Shown here piece after piece: positions 1 to 6,991 of a DNA stretch of 11,133 bases. Position 1 is the stretch's first letter. Each line of letters starts with the position of its first letter. This DNA is from SW-9-67-25 sp964471665. GTDB lineage: Archaea > Halobacteriota > Halobacteria > Halobacteriales > Haloarculaceae. Both the position numbers and the translations under genes were made by a program. The stretch covers positions 1 through 11,133 of the forward strand of contig CAYYHG010000097.1 in assembly GCA_964471665.1 (NCBI GenBank), in the 5' to 3' direction. The notes under the pieces are model-generated. The model saw only the letters and a program-made list of their open reading frames with translations, did no database searches and had not been told where the DNA came from.

Positions 1-1
1 C

Positions 2-1426
2 GAGGACGTCATCGCCGTCTTCGACGAGGCCCACAACGTCGAGGACGCCGCCCGCAACCACGCCCGCCGGACGCTGACAGAGACGACCGTCGAGAGCGCC
101 ATCGAGGAGGTACGGGAGACCGACGACGGCCGTGGGGCGGCCGCCGAGAACGTTCTCTCGACGTTCCTGGCGGCGTTGCGGCAGGCCTACGAGAACGCGT
201 TCGCCTTCGGCGAGCGAGAACAGGTGGGCGAGAACTGGCACGACCTCGCGGTCGCCAACGACGACCGCCGGGACGACGTGACACTCGCCTTCCTGGAAGC
301 CTACACCGGGCCCGGGTTCAGGGAGGAACTGGACCGCGCCGCCGAACTCGGGCAGGAACTCGACCAGCAGTACGAGGCGGCCTACAAGCGCGGCGAGGCG
401 ACCGTCCGCAGGGAGTGTCAGACCCTCCAGGCCGCCGCCTTCCTCGACTCCTGGTTCGAGGCGGGCACCCGGCGCGGCACGTACCCCGTCGTGAGCGTCA
501 GGCGCGACGACGACGGCGACATCTACGGCCGTGTGGAGCTGTACACCTGTATCCCGCGGCAGGTCACGCGGGATCTGTTCGGGGACCTCCACGCGAGCGT
601 GCTGATGAGCGCGACCCTCCGGCCCTTCGAGGTGACCGAGGACGTCCTCGGGCTCGCGGACCCCGGGACGATGGCCTACGGACCACAGTACCCCGACGAC
701 CGCCGGCGGACCTACGCCGTCGACGGGCCGCCGCTGTTCGCGCGGAACCGCGACGACCCCGACGTCCAGGAGACGGTCACGCGGGCGCTGACTGACACCG
801 TCCGCTTCACCCCGGGAAACACGCTGGTGTTTTGCCCCTCCTACAGCGAGGCGTCGCGGTACCACGACCGCGTCACAGCCGGGACGCCGTACCTGGACGA
901 ACCCGGCACGCCCGCCCACGACCTGCGCGGGGCCTTTACCGACGACGACGACGGCGTCCTCTTCACGTCGCTGTGGGGGACACTCGGCGAGGGCGTCAGC
1001 TACGACGGCGACGACGCCCGGACGGTGGTGGTGGTTGGGGTCCCCTATCCGCGTCTCGACGACCGGATGGAGGCCGTCCAGGACGCCTACGACGCCACCT
1101 TCGAGACCGACGGGAGTACAGCGGCGACCGCCGAAGACGGGGACGCGGGGTGGCACTACGCCGTCGAGATTCCGACGGTCCGGAAGACCCGACAGGCCCT
1201 GGGACGGGTCGTGCGCTCGCCCGAGGATTTTGGCGCCCGCGTGTTGCTCGACGCCCGCTACACCGAACGGGCCGAAATCGAGACGCCCGAGTACGCCGTC
1301 CGGGGGGCGTTCCCGCCCGAGGAACGCGCCGAGTTGATCGACGTCGCGCCCGAGAAACTGCAGTTCGGGCTGTTGAACTTCTTCCAGGACATGGACGCCT
1401 ACGACGGGACGCCGCCGGCGCCCTGA
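2..1426 (+). CDS. ATP-dependent DNA helicase, XPD/Rad3/DinG type (5' truncated)
   Basis: Superfamily 2 DNA helicase of the XPD/Rad3/DinG group, an ATP-driven 5'-3' unwinding enzyme of DNA repair. The reading frame is open from base 2, so the start, the Walker A motif and the iron-sulphur cysteine region expected between motifs Ia and II lie left of the window. The visible 474 residues hold the Walker B box DEAH (23-34, in VFDEAHN), motif III-like LMSATLRPF (about 602-628), TLVFCPSYSEA (about 820-852), the motif V region LGEGVSYDGDD (about 983-1015) and motif VI QALGRVVR (about 1193-1216), so the second RecA-like domain is complete. The stop TGA is at 1424-1426, and serB follows 41 bases later on the same strand. 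The family is secure. Whether it is the XPD orthologue or one of the other paralogues haloarchaea often carry cannot be settled without the missing N-terminus. Confidence 0.93.
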   Translation, partial: EDVIAVFDEAHNVEDAARNHARRTLTETTVESAIEEVRETDDGRGAAAENVLSTFLAALRQAYENAFAFGEREQVGENWHDLAVANDDRRDDVTLAFLEAYTGPGFREELDRAAELGQELDQQYEAAYKRGEATVRRECQTLQAAAFLDSWFEAGTRRGTYPVVSVRRDDDGDIYGRVELYTCIPRQVTRDLFGDLHASVLMSATLRPFEVTEDVLGLADPGTMAYGPQYPDDRRRTYAVDGPPLFARNRDDPDVQETVTRALTDTVRFTPGNTLVFCPSYSEASRYHDRVTAGTPYLDEPGTPAHDLRGAFTDDDDGVLFTSLWGTLGEGVSYDGDDARTVVVVGVPYPRLDDRMEAVQDAYDATFETDGSTAATAEDGDAGWHYAVEIPTVRKTRQALGRVVRSPEDFGARVLLDARYTERAEIETPEYAVRGAFPPEERAELIDVAPEKLQFGLLNFFQDMDAYDGTPPAP

Positions 1427-1467
1427 CGAACCGGGGGATTTGAATCCGGCCGCCGCCTACGCCGGGT

Positions 1468-2103
1468 ATGACGCTCGTCGCCTTCGACTTCGACGGGACG
1501 CTCTCGGACTCGGAGATGACTGTCCTGCTCGGCCAGCAGTGTGGGGTGGCAGACCGGATGCGGGAGATCACCGAACGGGCGATGAACGACGAGCTCGGGT
1601 ACGCCGAGAGCCTCCGACAGCGGTGTGCGCTCCTGGAGGGACTCGCAGTCACCGAGGCAGAGGCGGCCTTCGGCGCGGTCACGCTCCGCCCGGGGGCGGC
1701 CAGCCTCATCGGGCGCCTGCAATCGGCCGGCGTCTCCGTGGCCGTTCTCACCGGCGGGTTCGAGCGTGGCGTCGAGACAGCACTCGCACAGGAAGGCGTC
1801 GCGGTCGACGCCATCGTCGCGAACCGACTGCCGGCGTCGGGTGGCGCGCTGACCGGCGGGGTCGAGGGACCGCTCGTCGAGGGAACGAAAGACGACGTCC
1901 TGGAGAGACTCGTCGCGCCACTCGACGAGGACCTCGGGGACACCGTCGCCGTCGGCGACGGGGCGAACGACCTGCCGATGCTGGAGGTCGCGGGATTCGC
2001 AGCCGGGTTCGATCCCAAGCCGGCCGTCGAACCAGCCTGTGACGCCGTCGTCGGGACGATGGCCGAACTGGCTGCCCTTCTCGAACGCGAGAGTCACCTC
2101 TGA
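1468..2103 (+). CDS. serB: phosphoserine phosphatase SerB
   Basis: HAD-superfamily phosphatase that hydrolyses O-phospho-L-serine to serine, the last step of the phosphorylated serine pathway, in the cytoplasm. The 211-residue length is normal for archaeal SerB. Motif I is DFDGT, with nucleophile D7 and acid/base D9. Motif II is VLTGGF (T95). Motif III is K141. Motif IV is GDGAND (163-168), which binds Mg2+. E16 and R52 sit where the archaeal enzyme has its substrate-binding Glu and Arg (Glu20 and Arg56 in Methanocaldococcus), which favours SerB over a generic HAD phosphatase. The start is the first ATG before the nucleophile motif. No Shine-Dalgarno is visible. A weak TATA-like GATTTGAAT lies about 27 bases upstream (1435-1443), so it may have its own leaderless promoter, or it may be read through from the helicase 41 bases upstream. 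A related HAD phosphatase is possible but less likely. Confidence 0.9.
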   Translation: MTLVAFDFDGTLSDSEMTVLLGQQCGVADRMREITERAMNDELGYAESLRQRCALLEGLAVTEAEAAFGAVTLRPGAASLIGRLQSAGVSVAVLTGGFERGVETALAQEGVAVDAIVANRLPASGGALTGGVEGPLVEGTKDDVLERLVAPLDEDLGDTVAVGDGANDLPMLEVAGFAAGFDPKPAVEPACDAVVGTMAELAALLERESHL

Positions 2104-2123
2104 CTATCACGACCCGCGCCGGA

Positions 2124-2129
2124 TTTATA
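2124..2129 (+). promoter_or_regulatory. TATA box of the FIST-histidine kinase unit
   Basis: TTTATA stands in the 53-base gap after serB. Its centre is about 30 bases before the ATG at 2157, the spacing at which haloarchaeal transcripts begin at or within a few bases of the start codon. No Shine-Dalgarno precedes the ATG, which fits a leaderless mRNA. The promoter suggests that the FIST gene and the kinase form a unit separate from serB. Confidence 0.7.
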
Positions 2130-2156
2130 CAGCACAAGCTATAGAGGCAAATAGAC

Positions 2157-3254
2157 ATGGAGACGGAGTTTGTCGAGGACGGCGACGAAACTCTGATCCG
2201 GGCCGTCCGGTCGATGGCGTCGGACCCCTCGGTCCGGGGCGTGACTGTGGTGGCCGCTGACGGAAATCTGCCGGAGAGAGAGACACTCGATCCGGTCCTG
2301 GAGGCCCTCCCGGTTCCGGTGTTCGGGGGCGTCTTTCCGGAAATATTCCACAGGGGCGAGAAACACGAGACGGGAGCGGTCGTCGCGGGACTGGCCGTCG
2401 AACCGGACGTGACGGTCGTTCCCGAACTCAGCGATCCGGAGACGGAGTTCGAGGCGTTTCTCCCCGGGACCGTCTCCGGGGACACCGCGTTCGTACTGGT
2501 CGACGCGTACGCGACCCGCGTCGAGGAGTTCGTCGCCAGCCTGTTTGCCACCTACGGGATCGACCCCAGCTACATCGGCGGCGGGGCAGGGTCGCTCGAG
2601 ACCGAGGGGCTGCCCTGTCTGTTCACGAACCAGGGACTCCTCGCGGACGCGGGCGTGATCGCGACGGTCGACACCCCGGCCAGCGTCGGTGTGCGACACG
2701 GCTGGGAGGAGATCGCGGGGCCGTTGCGCGTGACTGAGGCCTCGGGACCGACGCTCGCGGGGCTGAACGGCGAGCCCGCGTTCGACGTCTACCGGGAGGT
2801 CGTCGAGGCGGACGCCGGCGTGACACTCGGCCCGGAGAACTTCTTCGAGGTGGCCAAGTCCTACCCGTTCGGGCTCAGCCGGCTGGACGGCGAGAAGATC
2901 GTCCGCGACCCCTTCGAGGTGGCAGACGACGGCGCCCTGACCTGTTTCGGGAACGTCCCCGAGGGCGAGTTCGTCCACATCCTCAAAGGCGAGCAAGACT
3001 CGCTCGTCGCGGCGGCCGGCGCGGCCTACGAGGACGCCGCCGGCGAGGGAATCGACGGCGAAGTGCTGTTTTTCGACTGTATCTCCCGCGTGCTCTATCT
3101 CGATGACGCCTTCGCTGCGGAACTGGACGCCGTCGGCGACAGGGACAGCCCGACGATCGGCGCGCTCACGATCGGCGAAATCGCAAACGACGGCGAGGGA
3201 CACCTCGACTACTACAACAAGACCGCCGTCGCGGCAGTGACCGGAGAGCTGTGA
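2157..3254 (+). CDS. FIST-domain signal transduction protein (FIST_N + FIST_C)
   Basis: A stand-alone FIST protein of 365 residues. FIST is a sensory domain found with histidine kinases, chemoreceptors and cyclic-nucleotide enzymes and thought to bind small ligands such as amino acids. FIST_N covers about residues 10-190, with a glycine-rich GGGAG turn (141-145) and LFTNQG (155-160). FIST_C covers about 200-350. The link carries the family signature GWEEIAGPLRVTEASG (182-197) followed by GEPAFDVYREV (205-215). Near the end are FDCISR (306-311), a GEI motif (340-342) and YYNKT (352-356). There is no signal peptide, membrane helix or output domain, so it should be cytoplasmic and act on a partner. 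The start at 2157 fits the TATA box 30 bases upstream. The stop is 3 bases before the kinase start, so the two are almost certainly co-transcribed. The ligand is unknown. Confidence 0.88.
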   Translation: METEFVEDGDETLIRAVRSMASDPSVRGVTVVAADGNLPERETLDPVLEALPVPVFGGVFPEIFHRGEKHETGAVVAGLAVEPDVTVVPELSDPETEFEAFLPGTVSGDTAFVLVDAYATRVEEFVASLFATYGIDPSYIGGGAGSLETEGLPCLFTNQGLLADAGVIATVDTPASVGVRHGWEEIAGPLRVTEASGPTLAGLNGEPAFDVYREVVEADAGVTLGPENFFEVAKSYPFGLSRLDGEKIVRDPFEVADDGALTCFGNVPEGEFVHILKGEQDSLVAAAGAAYEDAAGEGIDGEVLFFDCISRVLYLDDAFAAELDAVGDRDSPTIGALTIGEIANDGEGHLDYYNKTAVAAVTGEL

Positions 3255-3257
3255 CCG

Positions 3258-4718
3258 ATGACCGATCCCCCGGAGACCACGATACAGGTCCTCTACGAGA
3301 TCGCCCTCTCGATCGGGCCGGAGGCCGACCTCGAGAGCACCGTCCAGTCGGCGGTGTCGAGGTACCTGCAGAAGCTCAACTGCTCGGCCGCTGCGGTCTT
3401 CGAAACCGGAACGAGCCCCGACGGCGGACCGACGTACGACCTCGTTGCGACGCTCCCGGTCCAGTCGGCGCTGACGGACCGGATCCTGGCCGCCCGAGAG
3501 CGCTTCCCCGACAGGAGGCCCTCGGAAGCGGACCTGCCGATCGTCGAGGAGCTAGACCCCGACACGCACTGCTACGTCATGGAACTCCCGGAGTTCGGGG
3601 TGCTCGTGCTCCTCAAGCGGGGCGCGCCACTGGACACGGAGGTCCTGCTGTCGTTGCAGGAACTCAACAGAAAACTCGCGACCGCCTGCAACCGGGTCGT
3701 CGTCCAGGACCAGTACGAGACCCAGTACCGCGAACTCTTCGCGGAGGCACCCGTGATGTTCGCGCTGACCCGGGACGTCGGCGGCGACCCGGTGATCGCG
3801 GACTGCAACCGAAAGTTCGCCGAGCGGCTCGGGTACAGCCGCGAGGAACTCCAGGACCGCCCGCTCGCGGAGTTCTACACCGAAGAGTCGAGACACAGCC
3901 TGGAGGACAGCGGGTACGACCGCGCGCTCGCAGGCGAGTTCGACACCGCGGAACGCACCCTGGAGACCCGCGGCGGCCGGTACATCGACACGCAAGTGCA
4001 CGCGACGCCACGGCGTGACAGGAAGGGCACGGTCGTCGGAACCCACATCCTCTACGTCGACGTGACCGAACTCAAACGGCGCAACCAGCAACTCGCCGTC
4101 CTGAACCGGGTGCTCAGACACAACATCCGCAACGACCTGACAGCGATCGATGGCTACCTGACGATGGCGATGGAACGGGCCGAGGCCGACACCCGCGAGT
4201 TTCTGGAGGACGTCGAAACCCGAACTGCGAGTCTGCTCTCGACCTCGGAGGTGGCCGACCGCGTCCGGCGGACGTTCGACCCGTCCGACCCCACCGAACA
4301 GAAACTCGAAACGACTGTCGGGGAACTGACCGACCGCGCCAGGGAGGAGTTCCCCGAGGCGACGATCGACGTCACCCTCGAGTCCGTCCGGGTGCAGGCG
4401 TCCACCGTCCTCGAGTACGCGCTGTGGGAACTCCTCGAGAACGCCTGCGAACACACCGGCGAATCCCCGAACGTGGACGTTACGGTACGGAAAAACGGGA
4501 CGTCAGCGACCGTGACCGTCGTCGACGACGGGCCCGGTATTCCCGAACAGGAACGCCGGATTCTCGGCAGCGGCGAGGAGACACAGCTCGACCACGGGAG
4601 CGGCCTCGGTCTGTGGCTCGTCTACTGGGTGCTCGAATCCTCCGGCGCCGACCTCGCGTTCGACTGCGAGGACGGCACCGAGGTGTCGGTGCAGTTGCCG
4701 GTCGCCGAAACCAACTGA
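3258..4718 (+). CDS. soluble PAS-domain sensor histidine kinase
   Basis: A cytoplasmic two-component histidine kinase of 486 residues that autophosphorylates a histidine and should pass the phosphate to a response regulator. Residues 1-150 look like a divergent GAF-type domain. A PAS domain spans about 155-272, starting YRELFAEAPVMF, with the typical NRKFAERLGYSREEL segment (184-198). The HisKA helix follows with the haloarchaeal H-box VLRHNIRND (H288 is the likely phospho-acceptor). The HATPase domain has the N-box ELLENACEH (391-399), the G1 box DDGPGIP (423-429) and the G2 box GSGLGL (447-452), so it appears catalytically complete. No membrane segment is visible. It starts 3 bases after the FIST stop codon, with no promoter between, so the FIST protein is the obvious candidate for sensory input in trans. 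No response regulator lies in the window. Family assignment is firm; the GAF call and the signal are inferred. Confidence 0.92.
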   Translation: MTDPPETTIQVLYEIALSIGPEADLESTVQSAVSRYLQKLNCSAAAVFETGTSPDGGPTYDLVATLPVQSALTDRILAARERFPDRRPSEADLPIVEELDPDTHCYVMELPEFGVLVLLKRGAPLDTEVLLSLQELNRKLATACNRVVVQDQYETQYRELFAEAPVMFALTRDVGGDPVIADCNRKFAERLGYSREELQDRPLAEFYTEESRHSLEDSGYDRALAGEFDTAERTLETRGGRYIDTQVHATPRRDRKGTVVGTHILYVDVTELKRRNQQLAVLNRVLRHNIRNDLTAIDGYLTMAMERAEADTREFLEDVETRTASLLSTSEVADRVRRTFDPSDPTEQKLETTVGELTDRAREEFPEATIDVTLESVRVQASTVLEYALWELLENACEHTGESPNVDVTVRKNGTSATVTVVDDGPGIPEQERRILGSGEETQLDHGSGLGLWLVYWVLESSGADLAFDCEDGTEVSVQLPVAETN

Positions 4719-4745
4719 TAGTGATTGGTGTAAGCCATTACAGGA

Positions 4746-4771
4746 TCGACCGCAAGAAGGCGTGCGGTCGA
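4746..4771. repeat. inverted repeat (hairpin 1) downstream of the histidine kinase
   Basis: Perfect 9-base arms TCGACCGCA (4746-4754) and TGCGGTCGA (4763-4771) around an 8-base loop, extendable by three more pairs past a single bulged base. It lies 27 bases after the kinase stop. It could be a terminator stem or mRNA 3'-end structure. No T-tract follows directly; the nearest T-run is TTTT at 4822-4825. Confidence 0.55.
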
Positions 4772-4774
4772 CCT

Positions 4775-4788
4775 GATAAACGCTTTCG
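4775..4788 (-). promoter_or_regulatory. promoter-like BRE/TATA element reading toward the kinase 3' end
   Basis: On the minus strand the bases read CGAAAGCGTTTATC: a purine-rich BRE-like CGAAAG next to TTTATC, close to strong haloarchaeal promoters. Initiation would be near 4750-4755, giving RNA that runs antisense into the last part of the histidine kinase gene. No convincing coding frame lies downstream on that strand. If active it would make a non-coding antisense RNA. This rests on motif resemblance only. Confidence 0.3.
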
Positions 4789-4792
4789 AACA

Positions 4793-4809
4793 TCCCTATA
4801 CGATAGGGA
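4793..4809. repeat. inverted repeat (hairpin 2), TCCCTAT/ATAGGGA
   Basis: Perfect 7-base arms TCCCTAT (4793-4799) and ATAGGGA (4803-4809) around the 3-base centre ACG. The compact dyad and short spacer look more like a dimeric-regulator binding site than a terminator. It lies just upstream of the minus-strand promoter-like element at 4775-4788, where an activator or repressor could act. Confidence 0.5.
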
Positions 4810-4831
4810 CGGCTGTCGCCGTTTTCCAGGC

Positions 4832-4855
4832 CGATCGCCCGACGGCTGGCGATCG
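4832..4855. repeat. inverted repeat (hairpin 3)
   Basis: Perfect 8-base arms CGATCGCC (4832-4839) and GGCGATCG (4848-4855) around an 8-base loop. It lies just downstream of the TTTT at 4822-4825 and 22 bases beyond the stop of the leftward small membrane protein gene, so it is between the 3' ends of two converging genes. A role in termination is plausible for either. Confidence 0.45.
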
Positions 4856-4877
4856 ATCCGGGACAGAACGACAGCAG

Positions 4878-5135
4878 TCAACAATCGCGGGAGGGTGACG
4901 GTGATCGGCGCGAGGCGCGCCGGCTGGCGCGTCGCCGCGACCGACGCCGCCGGAGTGTCACGACCAGACCCGTCGTCGCGAGTCCGGCACCCACACCCAG
5001 GATCAGCGTCGGGTAGGACACCGCGACGACAGCTGCGACCGGCAGGACTGCACAGACGACTAGTGCCAGCCAGGACGGGGGGTCATGTGGTGTGGGATTG
5101 GGCGACTGCGACCGTACGGAACCGTTCTGTTGCAT
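4878..5135 (-). CDS. small two-helix membrane protein with Arg-rich tail, function unknown
   Basis: Hypothetical protein of 85 residues that I do not recognise. Residues 1-21 are polar with several Pro. Two hydrophobic stretches follow, about 22-41 (starting WLALVVCAVL) and 43-61 (starting TLILGVGAGL), joined by a very short turn, as in a helical hairpin. The last 24 residues are strongly basic (LRRRRSRRRASRRASRR) and end in Cys. The positive-inside rule puts both termini in the cytoplasm. Reality of the gene is supported by a strong Shine-Dalgarno, GGAGGTG, 7 bases before the ATG, and by the hydrophobic pattern. A TATA-like GTTGATAATC lies on the minus strand near 5219-5228, which would leave a leader of roughly 60 bases. 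It follows gatB on the same strand after 223 bases and is probably a separate transcript. The basic tail is unusual in a haloarchaeal proteome, which is generally acidic. Confidence 0.6.
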   Translation of the reverse strand: MQQNGSVRSQSPNPTPHDPPSWLALVVCAVLPVAAVVAVSYPTLILGVGAGLATTGLVVTLRRRRSRRRASRRASRRSPSPSRDC

Positions 5136-5142
5136 TGGTGGA

Positions 5143-5149
5143 CACCTCC
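5143..5149 (-). promoter_or_regulatory. strong Shine-Dalgarno of the small membrane protein
   Basis: On the minus strand GGAGGTG lies 7 bases before the ATG at 5135 and matches the anti-Shine-Dalgarno CACCTCC of haloarchaeal 16S rRNA over 7 bases. The other complete genes here lack a comparable site, so it both fixes this start and argues that the small gene is real. Confidence 0.65.
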
Positions 5150-5256
5150 CATCGGCCGGGCGGGGACGACGTCGCCAGCCGCGGCGGAGTGGGGTTACAC
5201 GACGGTACGAGTGGACGGATTATCAACCCGGGAGCAGCGTTGCAGAGCCTGAAACG

Positions 5257-5285
5257 ACAGGTGAGACACTCACACACACACCTGT
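5257..5285. repeat. inverted repeat with CA-rich loop in the gatB 3' spacer
   Basis: Arms ACAGGTG (5257-5263) and CACCTGT (5279-5285) enclose GTGAG/CTCAC and a short run of CA dinucleotides (5271-5280). A second 6-base stem, CGCTCG (5308-5313) with CGAGCG (5319-5324), lies between it and gatB, beside a CGCTCGCTTCGCTCGC block. Read from gatB, a TTTT (5334-5331) comes first, 24 bases after the stop, then these stems. The 223-base spacer (5136-5358) probably holds the gatB terminator and the promoter and leader of the small membrane protein. I see no RNA gene in it. Confidence 0.4.
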
Positions 5286-5358
5286 ATCGCTCGCTTCGCT
5301 CGCACACCGCTCGCGGCACGAGCGCGGGCGAAAAGACGGGTCGGTTCTGCGGGCGGCT

Positions 5359-6837
5359 CTATTCCAGGGCGTCCCGCAACAGCTGGTTCACGTCCCCGGG
5401 GTCGGCGCTCCCGCCGGTCTGTTGCATCACCTGGCCGACGAGGAAGTTGATCGCGCCGTCCTCGCCGTCGTGGTAGTCCTCGACTGCGCCGGGGTTCTCG
5501 TCGATGGCCCGCGCGACGGCCTGCTCGACTTCGCTCCCGGACGTCTTGCCGAGACCCTCCTCCGCGACGACCGTGTCGGGGTCGTGGCCGTCGTCGAGCA
5601 TCGACCGCAGAACCGTCTCGCGGGCGTTCTTGGCCGTGATCTCTCCCTCGGCGACCAGCTCGACGAGGCGTTTTATCTCCTCCAGTCGGTGGTCGACGTC
5701 CGTGACCTGCATGTCGCGGTAGTTCAGCTCCCCCAGGAGGTTGTCCGCGACCCAGGTGGCCGCGAGGTCCGCGTCGAACGCCGCGGCGACGTCTTCGAAG
5801 AAGTCCGCGACCTGTTTGGTGGAGGTGAGTTTGTCGGCGGCCTCGACGCCGAGGCCGTACTCCTCGCGAAACCGCTCCCGGCGGGCGTCCGGTAACTCCG
5901 GGATTGCGACGCGGTCTTTCCAGTCTGCGACCTCCAGGGGTGGGAGGTCGGCCTCGCGGTAGTACCGGTAGTCCTTCTCGGCTTCCTTCGAGCGCATCGA
6001 GACCGTGATGCCCCGGGACTCGTCCCAGTGGCGGGTCTCCTGGGCCACGCCGCGGCCGCGCTCGATGGCGTTTTTCTGTCGCTGGGCCTCGTAGGCCAGT
6101 GCCTTCTGGGCCCCCCTGTGACTGGAGATGTTCTTCACCTCCGTCCTGTTGGCGTCCGCGAGGACGTCGTCGTCGACGGTTCCATCCGCGCCGACCTCGC
6201 TCGCGTCGACGACCGAGAGGTTGGCGTCCACGCGCAGGCTGCCGTCACGGGAGGCGTCGAAGACCCCCAGGTACTCCAGTACCTCCTCCAGCTTGGCGAG
6301 GAAGGCCCGCACTTCGTCGGCGTCCCGGAAGTCGGGTTCGGTGACGACCTCCAGGAGGGGCGTCCCGGCGCGGTTGTAGTCGACGAGCGTGTACTCGGCG
6401 GTGTCGATCGACCCGCCCTTGTGTGTGAGACTGCCGGGGTCTTCTTCGAGGTGGGCCCGCCGGACGCCGACGGTTCTGCGCTCGTCGCCGACCGAGACTT
6501 CGAGGTGCCCGTCCCGACAGATGGGGGCGTCGTACTGGGAGATCTGGAAGTTCTTGGGCAGGTCCGGGTAGTAGTAGTTCTTCCGGTGGAACCGCGTGCG
6601 TTCGGGAATGTCGGCGTCGATCGCCTTGCCGACCTTGACCGCAGCCCCGACGGCCCCCTCGTTGAGCACCGGCAACGCGCCCGGCAATCCGAGACAGACC
6701 GGACAGGTCCGGGTGTTGGGCTCGTCGGCGGGTTCGGTCGAGCACCCACAGAAGATCTTCGTGGCGGTCTCGAGCTGGACGTGGACCTCCAGCCCGATGA
6801 TCACCGCCAGCTCGCCCCTGTCCTGAGTTTGCGCCAT
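5359..6837 (-). CDS. gatB: Asp-tRNA(Asn)/Glu-tRNA(Gln) amidotransferase subunit B
   Basis: GatB binds the mischarged tRNA and activates its acyl group in the GatCAB amidotransferase, which turns Asp-tRNA(Asn) into Asn-tRNA(Asn) and, in many organisms, Glu-tRNA(Gln) into Gln-tRNA(Gln). Archaea mostly use GatDE for Gln, so Asn-tRNA is the likely product here. The 492-residue length is typical. The catalytic cradle starts IIGLEVHVQLET (13-24). Four cysteines, C30, C32, C45 and C48, match the zinc site of some GatB proteins. NYYYPDLPKNFQISQYD (87-103) and the GatB signature DYNRAGTPLLEVV (153-165) are intact. The C-terminal helical and YqeY-like tail domain is complete. I chose the ATG at 6837, not the one 42 bases upstream at 6879, because GatB homology starts there and a TATA-like box lies 30 bases before it; the upstream ATG would precede that promoter. 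gatA and gatC are not in the window. Confidence 0.96.
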   Translation of the reverse strand: MAQTQDRGELAVIIGLEVHVQLETATKIFCGCSTEPADEPNTRTCPVCLGLPGALPVLNEGAVGAAVKVGKAIDADIPERTRFHRKNYYYPDLPKNFQISQYDAPICRDGHLEVSVGDERRTVGVRRAHLEEDPGSLTHKGGSIDTAEYTLVDYNRAGTPLLEVVTEPDFRDADEVRAFLAKLEEVLEYLGVFDASRDGSLRVDANLSVVDASEVGADGTVDDDVLADANRTEVKNISSHRGAQKALAYEAQRQKNAIERGRGVAQETRHWDESRGITVSMRSKEAEKDYRYYREADLPPLEVADWKDRVAIPELPDARRERFREEYGLGVEAADKLTSTKQVADFFEDVAAAFDADLAATWVADNLLGELNYRDMQVTDVDHRLEEIKRLVELVAEGEITAKNARETVLRSMLDDGHDPDTVVAEEGLGKTSGSEVEQAVARAIDENPGAVEDYHDGEDGAINFLVGQVMQQTGGSADPGDVNQLLRDALE

Positions 6838-6863
6838 CACTCCGCGGTTTTGGCGCCGGCTGG

Positions 6864-6869
6864 CTAAAG
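6864..6869 (-). promoter_or_regulatory. TATA-like box of gatB
   Basis: The minus strand reads GGCTTTAGCC with CTTTAG at 6869-6864, centred about 30 bases before the gatB ATG at 6837. That spacing predicts a leaderless or nearly leaderless mRNA and supports the downstream start. The match to TTTATA is imperfect. The same 10 bases recur on the plus strand at 7050-7059. Confidence 0.5.
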
Positions 6870-6948
6870 CCTGACGCACTCTCCGCTCGCCCGGTCGAGG
6901 GGAGACTGGTGCCAGTGTTCGGCGTCGGCGACCCGGCGGGTGTCGGGA

Positions 6949-6960
6949 CGGACCGGTCCG
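6949..6960. repeat. 12-base perfect palindrome CGGACCGGTCCG
   Basis: A self-complementary 12-mer in the gatB/coiled-coil gene intergenic region. It is flanked by TGTCGG (6941-6946) and overlaps CCGACA (6958-6963), making a nested dyad. It lies about 80 bases upstream of the gatB TATA-like box. A regulator-binding role is possible but unproven. Confidence 0.45.
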
Positions 6961-6991
6961 ACAGCCTCCCGTTTCATCTCCAGATGGTTAT

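Noticed and set aside
996..2018. Minus-strand frame of 340 codons opposite the helicase end and serB
   Set aside because: Both plus-strand genes have complete motif sets. The antisense product is Ser/Arg/Pro-rich with no motif.
5269..5281. CA dinucleotide run as a microsatellite or phase-variable tract
   Set aside because: Only about five units, outside any coding frame and part of a short inverted repeat. Too short to claim slippage.
4719..5358. Possible tRNA or other structured RNA gene in the spacer
   Set aside because: No T-loop GGTTCGAATCC-like sequence or cloverleaf pairing was found. Only separate short inverted repeats are visible.
4424..5476. Plus-strand frame of 350 codons across the kinase end, the spacer and the small membrane gene
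   Set aside because: Arg-rich low-complexity product crossing three unrelated regions, without start signals. Typical of GC-rich spurious frames.
5092..5895. Plus-strand frame of 267 codons opposite the gatB 3' end, and a similar one at 6028-6867
   Set aside because: Both mirror gatB, whose motifs are unambiguous on the minus strand. The plus-strand products show no recognisable domain.
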